A stretch of 64,000 bases of DNA from Liminaster sp017519885 (GTDB lineage Bacteria > Bacteroidota > Bacteroidia > Bacteroidales > UBA3663). The notes under the pieces were generated by a model. That model did no database searches. It was not told the DNA's origin and was given only the letters and a program-made list of their open reading frames with translations. Below, one piece after another: positions 27,169 to 35,142 of the stretch. The stretch lies in assembly GCA_017519885.1 (NCBI GenBank), contig JAFWRO010000051.1, positions 62,001 through 126,000 on the forward strand, written 5' to 3'. Numbering within the stretch: the stretch's first letter is position 1; each line of letters starts with the position of its first letter. The position numbers were made by a program, and so were the translations under genes.

Positions 27169-27410
27169 AGTTTATTTCCTTCCTTAGCAAATTTAGCCTC
27201 CCAATTTCGCAAGGCTTCTTGCACATTCCATGCCACGCCGTCTATGCTTTCCGCATGCAGCGTGTCGTAACAATCAAACAGAAGCCGCCGAACTAAGTCA
27301 TACTTCTTCAAACGGTTGTGAAGTTCTGTCGCAGAGATACCCATACGCTTCGCTGTAGCACCGATGGCTAACGTTGCAAACTGAATTTGTCGTGTCGTAT
27401 ATTCTGTCAT
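27165..27410 (-). CDS. DUF3791-like small helical protein, first of a pair
   Basis: 81 residues from the ATG at 27410, chosen because the promoter box TATATTTGC lies 28 nt upstream and the longer frame would run through it. TRQIQFATLAIGATAKRMGISATELHNRLKKYDLVRRLLFDCYDTLHAESIDGVAWNV shows the DUF3791 layout (helical start, KKYDLV..LL..CYD.LH). Members often neighbour a DUF3990 ADP-ribosyltransferase-like gene, absent here. Coupled by a 4-nt overlap to the 66-residue gene. Confidence 0.65.
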   Translation of the reverse strand: MTEYTTRQIQFATLAIGATAKRMGISATELHNRLKKYDLVRRLLFDCYDTLHAESIDGVAWNVQEALRNWEAKFAKEGNKL

Positions 27411-27437
27411 TTGTCTTATCTCGTTATTTTTCTTTTG

Positions 27438-27445
27438 CAAATATA
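27438..27445 (-). promoter_or_regulatory. -7 promoter box of the DUF3791-like pair
   Basis: TATATTTGC on the minus strand, 28 nt upstream of the start at 27410. Confidence 0.65.
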
Positions 27446-27552
27446 CGAACAATTTCTTGAATCTCATAAAATAGTGCCAAAGTTCACTAACAAGTAACTT
27501 TGGCACTTCTATACAATGATGTCTATCAAAATAGTTCCTTATCGCACCTATA

Positions 27553-28158
27553 TCATTGGATAATCTGAAGATTATCGAAATCAATAACTTGGCCACCTCG
27601 AGCATAGAAGCCAATACCTGAAGTGCCAAGAAGGTACTCATCCTTAGCTACTCTTCTACGATAAGTCATAGCCCTGACGCCATTAACAAAAAAGATAAGC
27701 TCATTGAGGTTGTATTGTACCTCGAATTCTATACCTACTTTCTTTCCTTTGTTCAATTTCAACGCCTCTTGCTTTTTTCCAATGATTTCTTTCTCTTTAC
27801 ATACTTCGAGATTTGCTTCACCTTCACAAAGGTAGAAAAGGATATAATTCTGATCGTCTTCATAGTCAAGAAGAATGCCGAAGATCTTGTCATCGTCAAT
27901 CTTCTTAGCCAATGCTTCCACCGTAAGCACAAAAGGTTTATTGATATCAAACGGCCCATAACACGTTGAGGTCAATCCACCAGACTTACTCTCGAGATGA
28001 ATTGCTCCGTCTTGTATCACTGCAATGCCGCGTTTGCCAACAGACTCTGTCCAACCGTATTGATTAGTTTCAAAATCGTCTGTCATAACTTGACCAACCA
28101 CAGCATTAGGGATGAGAAGCAATAACGAAAAAAGGGAAAAACAAATAAAATGTTTCAT
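27553..28158 (-). CDS. Secreted protein with a concanavalin/LamG-like fold
   Basis: 201 residues with a signal peptide (MKHFICFSLFSLLLLIPNAVVG). The mature part reads as a jelly roll: MTDDFETNQYGWTESVGKRGIA, GAIHLESKSGG, FGILLDYEDDQNYILFYL, GIEFEVQYNLNELIFFVNGVRAMTY and GTSGIGFYARGGQVIDFDNLQI, the last being typical of DUF1080/LamG-type domains. Such domains bind sugars or proteins; no catalytic residues are suggested. The gene starts 6 nt after the PEGA-domain gene on the same strand, so they form one operon. Confidence 0.7.
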   Translation of the reverse strand: MKHFICFSLFSLLLLIPNAVVGQVMTDDFETNQYGWTESVGKRGIAVIQDGAIHLESKSGGLTSTCYGPFDINKPFVLTVEALAKKIDDDKIFGILLDYEDDQNYILFYLCEGEANLEVCKEKEIIGKKQEALKLNKGKKVGIEFEVQYNLNELIFFVNGVRAMTYRRRVAKDEYLLGTSGIGFYARGGQVIDFDNLQIIQ

Positions 28159-28164
28159 AACACT

Positions 28165-28869
28165 CTACTTTGAAAGACGGGCTTGAAATTCGCTAATTAA
28201 TGGTTCAAACTTCTTCAAAATACGCACCACCTCTCTATAAGAATTTTCATTGCTCATACCAACGAGGGGAGCCTCTTCCGAAGAAATCTTAATTTGAAAA
28301 ACCAATGCGTCATCTGACACACCAGACTGTTTAACAGTGACACGAGTACGCACTGCCTGCTTTGACTCGCTGAATCGTTCGTAATCCCATGGAGTCTGTA
28401 CGAATCCGGAAGAAATATCAGTGGTCTGCATTTCATCAAAGTAATTTAACAGAATCTGATGTATAAGTTTCCACGCTTTCTCGGGATCTTTCTTACCATT
28501 CTCATCTTTGGTATAATAATCTGGCGAAACTGTAACACTGAAAAACTTGTTCACCAATCCACTCGGTACAGAAGCCTCATAAAATTTATCGGGCCGCATG
28601 GTATATGAAATTGCAGTTCGTTTATCTGATTTATAAAACTTTGTCTCTTGGGTTAAATAGCCCTCTTTCTCCAGTTTAATCGCGATAAAATCACTTTTAT
28701 CCAATGTTACCTCAACAACACCATCTCCAACATAGTTTCCATCCACAGAAATTTGAGCATCAGATGGGACTACTGAAATCTTCAACTTCTTCTTTGCTTC
28801 CACATTCTGCAATCCAAACGCTAACATAAGGATTACAATAGCAAGAACCTTTTCAATTCTACTTTTCAT
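28165..28869 (-). CDS. Exported PEGA-domain protein
   Basis: 234 residues with a signal peptide (KVLAIVILMLAFGLQNVEA). A PEGA domain follows at about 29-90: LKISVVPSDAQISVDGNYVGDGVVEVTLD and IAIKLEKEGYLTQE. The rest (VPSGLVNKFFSVTVSP, GFVQTPWDYERFSESKQAVRTRVTV) is not recognised but looks like a small alpha/beta domain. PEGA domains are found in surface and periplasmic proteins; the role here is unknown. It leads the operon with the LamG-like gene and has an approximately 240-nt leader with the conserved element at 29009-29035. Confidence 0.75.
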   Translation of the reverse strand: MKSRIEKVLAIVILMLAFGLQNVEAKKKLKISVVPSDAQISVDGNYVGDGVVEVTLDKSDFIAIKLEKEGYLTQETKFYKSDKRTAISYTMRPDKFYEASVPSGLVNKFFSVTVSPDYYTKDENGKKDPEKAWKLIHQILLNYFDEMQTTDISSGFVQTPWDYERFSESKQAVRTRVTVKQSGVSDDALVFQIKISSEEAPLVGMSNENSYREVVRILKKFEPLISEFQARLSK

Positions 28870-29126
28870 GTTTGTACTAAGGGTTCAAAAAGGTACAAAG
28901 GCTGTTTCAGGGAGAACCCATTAACCTGCCACAGTCCATTACTATTATAATGTAAAGTTTACTAAATAAGCAAATAAAAGTATGTAAAATAATAGTAATT
29001 GAAAAAATAACGTTGAATACGTTTTTTCTTGATATGCATGTCATTCACACTTTCCCAAAAGACTAACAATTGTCATTACAGCGTTCACAAATGAACATCA
29101 AGTTTCAGAATGACGGTGCAAATATA
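28870..29126 (-). promoter_or_regulatory. Promoter and leader of the PEGA operon, with the shared leader element
   Basis: TATATTTGC box at 29126-29119 (minus strand). The leader carries AACGTTGAATACGT then TTTTTTCTTGATAT at 29009-29035 (plus-strand reading), matching 25114-25139 with one gap and two substitutions; distance from the promoter box is about 83 nt here and 91 nt there. The remaining 29127-29296 is AT-rich with no gene seen. Confidence 0.55.
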
Positions 29127-29296
29127 CGAAATAATTTCAAATCTCAAATAAAAAATAAGAAAAAACTGCCCGACAAAGCATTTTTTCTTATTTTTAGGTT
29201 GATTTCGTATATATTTTTGGTGAATAATAAAAAAATATTAAAGTATACTTTAACAAAAATCGCGAATTTGACAAAGTATACTTTACGAGCGAAGTA

Positions 29297-30013
29297 TTAT
29301 AAAAATGTAGAATGCTCCGCACATAACCCGATAAGGGTGGCATCAACATCACTTGATGAATCGGAAATTGTGTCTATAGCATCTCCTACCTGGGTCCAAT
29401 CATCGGGACCACTGCCTTCGTAGCGATAAAAGAAGGAGAAGTGAGGGCCGCTGCGCTCTATGCGAAGATAAATGCGAGTGACGAAGTCGGGGAGCTCGGT
29501 CTCGGCAAGGAGATCGAAACCTTGGTGGTTCATACGACGCAGGGCGAGACCAGCTAAATCGCGGCAAAAGAAAAGGGAGCTTAAACCCTTGGAGACCTGT
29601 GAACTTGAAGAATTGTCTGTCGAAACAATCAATCCCGCAGCATCGCCATCCTTAGGCTCGAAGAACATCTCGACCATCACGGCGAACTGCTCCGACTGGA
29701 TACGACGAGCCACCTGGCAGGGAATCTTCCCTCCCCGCTTCGATGACATATTGACACAAGGCAGCGAAATGCCGTGAACAATCGTCTCCGGACGTTCATC
29801 GACATACGTCATACCTTGCACAGGGCCATTGGGGAACAACCACTCAGGGCCTAAGGTCAGCGAGGAAAAGACGGTAGTATCGGGCTTAGACTCCTCGTTG
29901 CCAAAGTTCTCTTCAAAAGCGAACTGGCTGTATACGGCACAGTTTTCGTGTGTCGATGTACAACCAGCACATATCAAAGCGTTCAAGAATATGACGCAGG
30001 AGCGCAGATTCAT
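29297..30013 (-). CDS. Lipoprotein with a beta-xylosidase C-terminal concanavalin-like domain
   Basis: 238 residues. Lipoprotein signal MNLRSCVIFLNALICAGC. The domain resembles the concanavalin-like module found at the C-terminus of GH43 enzymes: LGPEWLFPNGP, RPETIVHGISLPC, QSEQFAVMVEMFFEPKDGDAAGLIVSTD, and LRIERSGPHFSFFYRYEGSGPDDWTQVGDAID. No catalytic module is attached, so it stands alone, perhaps as a carbohydrate-binding surface protein. It ends abruptly after GLCAEHSTFL, so the last strand may be missing. No operon partner. Confidence 0.7.
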   Translation of the reverse strand: MNLRSCVIFLNALICAGCTSTHENCAVYSQFAFEENFGNEESKPDTTVFSSLTLGPEWLFPNGPVQGMTYVDERPETIVHGISLPCVNMSSKRGGKIPCQVARRIQSEQFAVMVEMFFEPKDGDAAGLIVSTDNSSSSQVSKGLSSLFFCRDLAGLALRRMNHQGFDLLAETELPDFVTRIYLRIERSGPHFSFFYRYEGSGPDDWTQVGDAIDTISDSSSDVDATLIGLCAEHSTFL

Positions 30014-30080
30014 GGGGGTATCACGAATTAGCGAATTTGAGAATTAATCTCAAGGGATTTTGTTCTCTTCTATTTTTCTT

Positions 30081-30147
30081 CGGACTATTTGGACTTAAGG
30101 GACAGAGAGGGTCAAGGCTGAAAGTCCTTAAAGTCCCAGAAGTCCGT
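30081..30147. repeat. Long imperfect hairpin of GGACTT-type repeats
   Basis: CGGACTATTTGGACTTAAGG (30081-30100) pairs imperfectly with CTTAAAGTCCCAGAAGTCCG (30126-30145). It lies downstream of the trpB2 stop codon and may serve as its terminator, or be a dispersed element. Confidence 0.5.
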
Positions 30148-30189
30148 AGAAAAAAACATACTATGACTCTCCTTAGAGCCGATACGCGG

Positions 30190-31566
30190 TTATTCGTTCC
30201 CAATCTTAGGTAGCTTGGCAAGACCTTCGGCAATAGCTTCATCGCTTGGGATGATGTCGGTCATCACTCCATCGTTGAACTGCTGATAAGCCACGAGGTC
30301 GAAGTAACCGGTGCCCGAAAGGTTGAAGACGATGGTCTTCTCCTCGCCGGTGAGTTTGCACTTGTTGGCCTCGTCGATGGCAACGCGGATGGCGTGGCTC
30401 GACTCGGGAGCAGGCAGAATACCCTCAGCACGGGCGAAGAGCTCGGCAGCTTCGAAGACAGCAGTCTGCTCGACGGCACGAGCCTCGAAATATCCATCGT
30501 GATAGAGTTGTGCGAGGATGGGGCTGATGCCGTGGAAACGAAGTCCACCGGCATGGTTAGCCGAAGGAATGAACTGCGAACCAAGTGTGTACATCTTGGC
30601 GAGTGGGCAGATCATACCTGTGTCGCAGAAGTCGTAGGCGAACTTGCCGCGGGTGAAGCTGGGGCAATAAGCGGGCTCCACACCGATGAGGTGGTAGTTG
30701 GCCTCACCACGCAGAATCTCACCGAAGAATGGTGAAGCAAAACCGCCGAAGTTCGAACCACCACCCAGGCAACCAATCAGGATGTCGGGCTTGATGTTAT
30801 ATTTATCGAGCGCACGCTTCACTTCCAAGCCGATGATGGACTGATGGAGTAGCACCTGGTTGAGCACCGAGCCAAGCACGTAGCGATAGCCGGGAGTCTT
30901 GACAGCAGTCTCGACAGCCTCCGAGATAGCGCAACCAAGCGAACCAGTAGTGCCAGGATGGTTGGCAAGAATCTTTCGGCCCACTTCTGTGGTCATGCTG
31001 GGCGAAGGAGTAACATTGGCGCCATAAGTGCGCATCACTTCGCGGCGGAAAGGCTTCTGCTCGTACGACACCTTTACCATGAAGACCTTGCAGTCGAGGT
31101 CGAAGTACGAACAAGCCATACTCAATGCCGTACCCCACTGGCCGGCACCAGTCTCTGTGGTCACACCCTTCAGCCCCTGTGCCTTGGCATAATAAGCCTG
31201 GGCGATGGACGAGTTGAGTTTGTGAGAACCCGAGGTGTTGTTACCCTCGAACTTATAGTAAATCTTGGCAGGCGTTCCGAGCGCCTTCTCCAGGAAGTAG
31301 GCACGCACGAGTGGTGAAGGACGATACATGCGATAGAACTCCTGCACGGGCTTCGGGATGTCGAAGTAAGCCGTGTCGTTGTCGAGTTCCTGCTTGTTCA
31401 GCTCTTCGCAGAAGATGGGGTTCATCTCCTCGAGGGTCAAAGCATGTCCATCAGCGGGGCTGATGAGTGGAGCGGGCTTCACTTTCATGTCAGCACGCAC
31501 GTTGTACCACTGTGTGGGAATCTCGTTCTCAGCCAGATAGATCTTGTAGGGGATTTTCTGCTCCAT
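30190..31566 (-). CDS. Tryptophan synthase beta-like PLP enzyme, TrpB2 type
   Basis: 458 residues, longer than the usual TrpB because of TrpB2-specific insertions. N-terminus LAENEIPTQWYNVRADM; the PLP lysine is Lys116 in NTSGSHKLNSS; ETGAGQWGTALSMAC, the glycine-rich phosphate loop LIGCLGGGSNFGGFA and the C-terminal FNLSGTGYFDL follow. TrpB2 makes tryptophan from indole and serine, and can work without a TrpA partner. No trp gene is adjacent, which fits a stand-alone indole-salvage role. Followed by a hairpin at 30081-30147. Confidence 0.93.
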   Translation of the reverse strand: MEQKIPYKIYLAENEIPTQWYNVRADMKVKPAPLISPADGHALTLEEMNPIFCEELNKQELDNDTAYFDIPKPVQEFYRMYRPSPLVRAYFLEKALGTPAKIYYKFEGNNTSGSHKLNSSIAQAYYAKAQGLKGVTTETGAGQWGTALSMACSYFDLDCKVFMVKVSYEQKPFRREVMRTYGANVTPSPSMTTEVGRKILANHPGTTGSLGCAISEAVETAVKTPGYRYVLGSVLNQVLLHQSIIGLEVKRALDKYNIKPDILIGCLGGGSNFGGFASPFFGEILRGEANYHLIGVEPAYCPSFTRGKFAYDFCDTGMICPLAKMYTLGSQFIPSANHAGGLRFHGISPILAQLYHDGYFEARAVEQTAVFEAAELFARAEGILPAPESSHAIRVAIDEANKCKLTGEEKTIVFNLSGTGYFDLVAYQQFNDGVMTDIIPSDEAIAEGLAKLPKIGNE

Positions 31567-31619
31567 AGTAGGAATTGTTTAATGAGTGGGATGGATTAAT
31601 ATAATAATGAGTAAGAGGA

Positions 31620-32993
31620 TTAAACGACCTTCTTATACACGTTTCCGACGGCGATAATCTCTTTGATGCTCTCTCTAATCCTGGCGATGGCCTTGACCTC
31701 GGACGGATGGGTCAGAAAGCGCAAGGCGCGGATGACGTTGTGGGCACGCTGCGAATACCACCAGCAGAATTTGCCAATCGGAATCCACAGCAGAATCCAG
31801 ACGAGGGCCTGCCACCAAAGTCCCCAGCCGATTCCCATCACGAGCAAGGTGATGAGCGCGAAAAGCGGATAGAGGATGACGATGGAGAGGATGAGTCGAT
31901 AGGAATTGGTGAACATCTTGTCCTCCTTGAGGAGTACCAGCGGTGCCCAGTAGCAGATGATGTGCGGCCAGAGGCTCACAATCCAGAGCGGCAGCAAGGC
32001 GAGCACCAAAAGACCTTTGGCCAACGTTCCTGCCCATGTGGGAGGTGCAGCCATCATGGTGTCCTGGATGCCCAGTTTCTCTTCGCGCTCCATCAGTTCA
32101 TCGACCTGCTCGACGAGTTCCTCATTGTCCATCAAAGGTTTGAGCTGCTCCACATAGACCTTGTCCTCGGCCAGCTTCTCGGGCAAAGGCAGGTTCTTCA
32201 TCGTAGCAGGATTGAGGGCCGAACGACGCAGGAAGTCCTTCTCGGCATAATGGTCCTGACCCTCGTCGAGCATCATGCTCTGGATGGAAGCACGCATCTT
32301 GCGTGTTACTTCGCGCATCACGCGATAGGGATGCTCCTGAAACTCGGCATAGTATGGTTGCAGCGAGATGGGCTCGCCCACCATCCACAGGAAGTCGTAC
32401 TGCGCGTCGTGATAATCGCTGTAATGATGTGCAGTAGGAAGGATTTTGATGTCCTCCTTCCAGTCGTTGTACTTGGCGGTGTGGAATGCCATGCGGACAA
32501 GACCCGTCGAGAACGGATCGAGGTAATGGCCCTGCGTATGACCCGATTCGGGGAATACCAGCACGTTGCGGCCCTGATTGATGCGAACAGCAAGGCGGTC
32601 GAACAGCCTATAATTTTCTTCAAGTGCTTCGCCTCCTTCCCAACCCATTCGGAAGGCAGGCATCAGACCCAGCCACGAGAGAAAAGACGTAATGGCTGGA
32701 TTGAGAGAAAACACGTTGGCGCGTACCACAAAATGCTGCAGATAATCGACAGGATAGGCAAAAGCAATATTGATGGCATCATTGGCCGCATTCTGATGAT
32801 TGCAGGCAATGAAGTACTTCTCCCCTTTCGCAGGGATATTTTCCTTGCCTACGGTGTAACGATTCCGGATCATCAGCGTGCTGTTGATGAGGTTGATATA
32901 CCACTTGTACAGGACCAGACCCGGCTTTTGATGAGAATGTAACGGTGTCACAGAATGACTAAATTTAAAAATAACACGAAATAACGGCGGCAA
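31620..32993 (-). CDS. PlsC-type 1-acyl-sn-glycerol-3-phosphate acyltransferase, long form
   Basis: Up to 457 residues. Acyltransferase motifs: ACNHQNAAND (here His-X5-Asp), FRMGWEGGEALEEN, LVFPESGHTQG and LPTAHHYSDYHD. Two to four membrane segments lie near the C-terminus (GLLVLALLPLWIVSLWPHIICYW, LILSIVILYPLFALITLLVMGIGWGLWW). It should acylate a lysophospholipid or related acceptor at the inner membrane. The start is uncertain: the ATG at 32993 overlaps the promoter box, so translation more likely begins downstream, the next ATG being 32873 (MIRNRYTVGK). A tandem repeat array lies directly upstream. Confidence 0.85.
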   Translation of the reverse strand: MPPLFRVIFKFSHSVTPLHSHQKPGLVLYKWYINLINSTLMIRNRYTVGKENIPAKGEKYFIACNHQNAANDAINIAFAYPVDYLQHFVVRANVFSLNPAITSFLSWLGLMPAFRMGWEGGEALEENYRLFDRLAVRINQGRNVLVFPESGHTQGHYLDPFSTGLVRMAFHTAKYNDWKEDIKILPTAHHYSDYHDAQYDFLWMVGEPISLQPYYAEFQEHPYRVMREVTRKMRASIQSMMLDEGQDHYAEKDFLRRSALNPATMKNLPLPEKLAEDKVYVEQLKPLMDNEELVEQVDELMEREEKLGIQDTMMAAPPTWAGTLAKGLLVLALLPLWIVSLWPHIICYWAPLVLLKEDKMFTNSYRLILSIVILYPLFALITLLVMGIGWGLWWQALVWILLWIPIGKFCWWYSQRAHNVIRALRFLTHPSEVKAIARIRESIKEIIAVGNVYKKVV

Positions 32994-32998
32994 AGTTA
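32991..32998 (-). promoter_or_regulatory. -7 promoter box of the acyltransferase gene
   Basis: TAACTTTGC on the minus strand, overlapping the first possible ATG at 32993 and thus arguing for a later start. Confidence 0.6.
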
Positions 32999-33119
32999 CT
33001 CAAATTTGGGCAAACAGCCAAATTATCGGCCGAAAAAATAATCAATCGGTATAAAAAGTAAACATATTGGCAACATTTGAGTACTTTTTTTGCCAAACAA
33101 AAGGCGTTAGGAAGGAAAT

Positions 33120-33520
33120 AGCACAATTTCGGCTGTTATTGTGCTTTCGCAAAAATCATAAGCACAATTTCGGCCAACATTGTGCTATTGTGAAAATTAA
33201 TAGGACAATTTCGGCCAACATTGTGCTATTGTGAAAATTAATAGGACAATCTCAGCCAACATTGTGCCATTGCAAAAATTAATAGGACAATCTCGGCCAA
33301 CATTGTGCTATCGCAAAAATTAATAGGACAATCTCGGCCAACATTGTACTATCGCAAAAAATAATAGGACAATCTCGGCCGACATGGTGCCATTGCGAAA
33401 ATTAATAGGACAATCTCGGCCAACATTGTGCCATTGCGAAAATTAGTAGCACAATCTCGGCCGATATTGTGCTATTGCGAAAATTAGCAGAACAATCTTG
33501 GCCGATATTGTGCTATTGTC
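33120..33520. repeat. Tandem array, about 9.8 copies of a 41-bp unit with a near-perfect dyad
   Basis: Units start every 41 bases (33120, 33161, 33202 ... 33489). Each holds AG(C/G)ACAAT, a GGCC centre, and ATTGTGCT: in the best copies 11 of 13 positions each side of the centre are symmetric. The rest of the unit is TATTGC(G/A)AAAATTAAT. The last unit supplies the end (CAATAG) of the gene at 33513-34001. The dyad is related to that of the 42-bp array at 4061-4522. Confidence 0.95.
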
Positions 33521-34001
33521 TTCTGACTCGCTTTTCTATCTCAAATGAAACGCCGAATCGACTGGCTACACGCAGTAAACTCTTATATGAACGCCATCCA
33601 CAACGTTTGGCCACCTCTTCAAATCGTTGGAGGCTGACTTCATTCTTATACGAATCTTTCACCTGCTTCGAGAGTAGGAATCCCTCGGGAGCATCCTTCG
33701 ACTTTTCAGCGACGAATTCCTTCACACTATTGAAACCAGCCTTCTGTTCTTCCCAGAGGTCCTTGGCCTGTAGTAGACGCCAATGTTGCACGATGTCCTT
33801 GATCTGCATACCTGTCAGCAGATTCACGGCCTCGCGGAACGACCTATCGTTCACATCGAGGAACAAGGATATTTCGTTAGCTTGTATGGTTCGGGTGTTA
33901 TTCAGCGCGAAAATCAGCGCATCCATAATGAGTTCTCCCGTAGGAGTTTTCCTGTTCTTGTACAGTTCCTCAACGCTTGTGAATTGTTTTAACTTGATCA
34001 T
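33513..34001 (-). CDS. Small AraC-fold DNA-binding-like protein, unknown role
   Basis: 162 residues from the ATG at 34001 (an in-frame ATG at 34025 is also possible). TGELIMDALIFALNNTRTIQANEISLFLDVNDRSFREAVNLLTGMQIKDIVQHWRLLQAKDLW has the layout of an AraC-type second helix-turn-helix (L.LTG....D.V...RL..A..L). The C-terminal half (GFNSVKEFVAEKSKDAPEGFLLSKQVKDSYKNEVSLQRFEEVAKRCGWRS) is not recognised but may form another helical DNA-binding domain (FEEVAKRCGW.S..SLLR). Its stop codon lies inside the 41-bp array, an attractive candidate for its own binding sites. No effector domain. Confidence 0.65.
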   Translation of the reverse strand: MIKLKQFTSVEELYKNRKTPTGELIMDALIFALNNTRTIQANEISLFLDVNDRSFREAVNLLTGMQIKDIVQHWRLLQAKDLWEEQKAGFNSVKEFVAEKSKDAPEGFLLSKQVKDSYKNEVSLQRFEEVAKRCGWRSYKSLLRVASRFGVSFEIEKRVRRQ

Positions 34002-34074
34002 AATCGTATGCTTAAGACGGCGCAAATTTACGCATTTTTTCCGACACTAACAAATCTTTCGGCAACTTTTTGAC

Positions 34075-34977
34075 TCACTCCTGCATTTTGAATTCCAATG
34101 GCGTCATTCCCGTCAGGCGCTTGAAATATTTGCTGAAGAAGGAGGGATTGGGGAAGAGCAGGTCGTCGGAAATCTGAGCCACGGTCTTGTCGGAATGTTT
34201 CAGTTCGACCTTGATGCGCGTGACGAGGGCGCGGTCGATCCACTCCTTGGCCGTGACGCCGCTTGCCTGTCGGATTATGGTGCCGAGATAGCGTTCGGTG
34301 AGGCACATCTTGGCGGCATAAAAGGCAATCTGGTGTTCACGTGCCACATGCTGGTTGACCAAATAGATGAACCGGTCGAAGATGGTCTGCTCGCGCGAAA
34401 GCAAGGCCTGCTGTCGCTCGGTCTGTTGGCGGTATAGGCCGTCATAATGGTGCATCAGAGCAGCCACAAGACTGCTGACTGTCTGCCTGTTGTAGTCGGG
34501 CTGGGTTACCAATTGCCGAATGGTCTCGATGATACGTCGGGCCGTGTCGAAATCTGCCTCATCCACCTTGAGCTGGAAGTCGCGCACCTGTCCGCTAAAA
34601 GACGAAGGCATCATGCCGCTGGCAAAGGGCATGGGAAAACTATTGAAGAGCGCCATGCCGAAGATCTCAAGATCATCGGAAAAAGAGACGGGCGTGATGA
34701 TGGTGCCCGGCCCAAGAAAGACAAGCATCCCGGCCTCCAACTGCTTCTCGACGAGGTTGAAGTTGATGCGGGCTTGCCCGCGCAGAATGAGGCCGAAACG
34801 ATGGTCGTCGATGGCAAAAGGCGGACGCTGCTGGATGATGACGCCGAACACCTTCCGGTCGCCATGCAGGATGCCCAGTTCCTTACTAATATATATATGT
34901 TCGCGCAAATGCTCGTAATGCGGCTCCAGGATGTCATGAATCCGCGAGAAGTCCATCAGTTTCGGCTGTTTTTCCAT
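34075..34977 (-). CDS. AraC-family transcriptional regulator
   Basis: 300 residues. N-terminal cupin-like sensing domain (RPPFAIDDHRFGLILRGQARINFNLVEKQLEAGMLVFLGPGTIITP), a linker, and a C-terminal double helix-turn-helix: IAFYAAKMCLTERYLGTIIRQASGVTAKEWIDRALVTRIKVELKHSDKTVAQISDDLLFPNPSFFSKYFKRLTGMTPLEFK. Divergent from the five-gene export operon starting at 35143 with about 160 nt between starts, so it very likely controls that operon, perhaps in response to an exported compound. Promoter box at 35007-35000. Confidence 0.93.
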   Translation of the reverse strand: MEKQPKLMDFSRIHDILEPHYEHLREHIYISKELGILHGDRKVFGVIIQQRPPFAIDDHRFGLILRGQARINFNLVEKQLEAGMLVFLGPGTIITPVSFSDDLEIFGMALFNSFPMPFASGMMPSSFSGQVRDFQLKVDEADFDTARRIIETIRQLVTQPDYNRQTVSSLVAALMHHYDGLYRQQTERQQALLSREQTIFDRFIYLVNQHVAREHQIAFYAAKMCLTERYLGTIIRQASGVTAKEWIDRALVTRIKVELKHSDKTVAQISDDLLFPNPSFFSKYFKRLTGMTPLEFKMQE

Positions 34978-34999
34978 AAAATATCTCGATTTGATGGTG

Positions 35000-35112
35000 C
35001 AAAGATAATGAAAAATTGGTTATTTACACTCTTTTTGTAAACAAATCGAACAAAAAGAACATTTTTCCCCTTCAAAAGATAGCGGGAGATTGAAAAAAAC
35101 GCCGTATCTTTG
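35000..35112. promoter_or_regulatory. Divergent promoter region, AraC regulator versus export operon
   Basis: Two outward -7 boxes, minus 35007-35000 and plus 35105-35112, followed by the same start of transcript: TATCTTTGCACCATCAAA is identical in both directions (35007-34990 and 35105-35122). The AraC operator should lie between, but no clear direct repeat was identified. Confidence 0.75.
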
Positions 35113-35142
35113 CACCATCAAAACCAAATGAAGGAAAAACGT

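Noticed and set aside
25114..29035. Direct repeats bounding a 3.9-kb mobile element
   Set aside because: The two copies sit at the same distance from two promoters, which fits a leader element better, and no integrase or transposase lies between.
29070..29423. 117-residue plus-strand frame
   Set aside because: It lies over the minus-strand promoter and the 3' end of the lipoprotein gene, with AT-rich low-complexity content.
35110..35142. TTG start at 35110 for the TolC gene
   Set aside because: It falls inside the -7 promoter box; 35143 (or 35128) gives a normal signal peptide.
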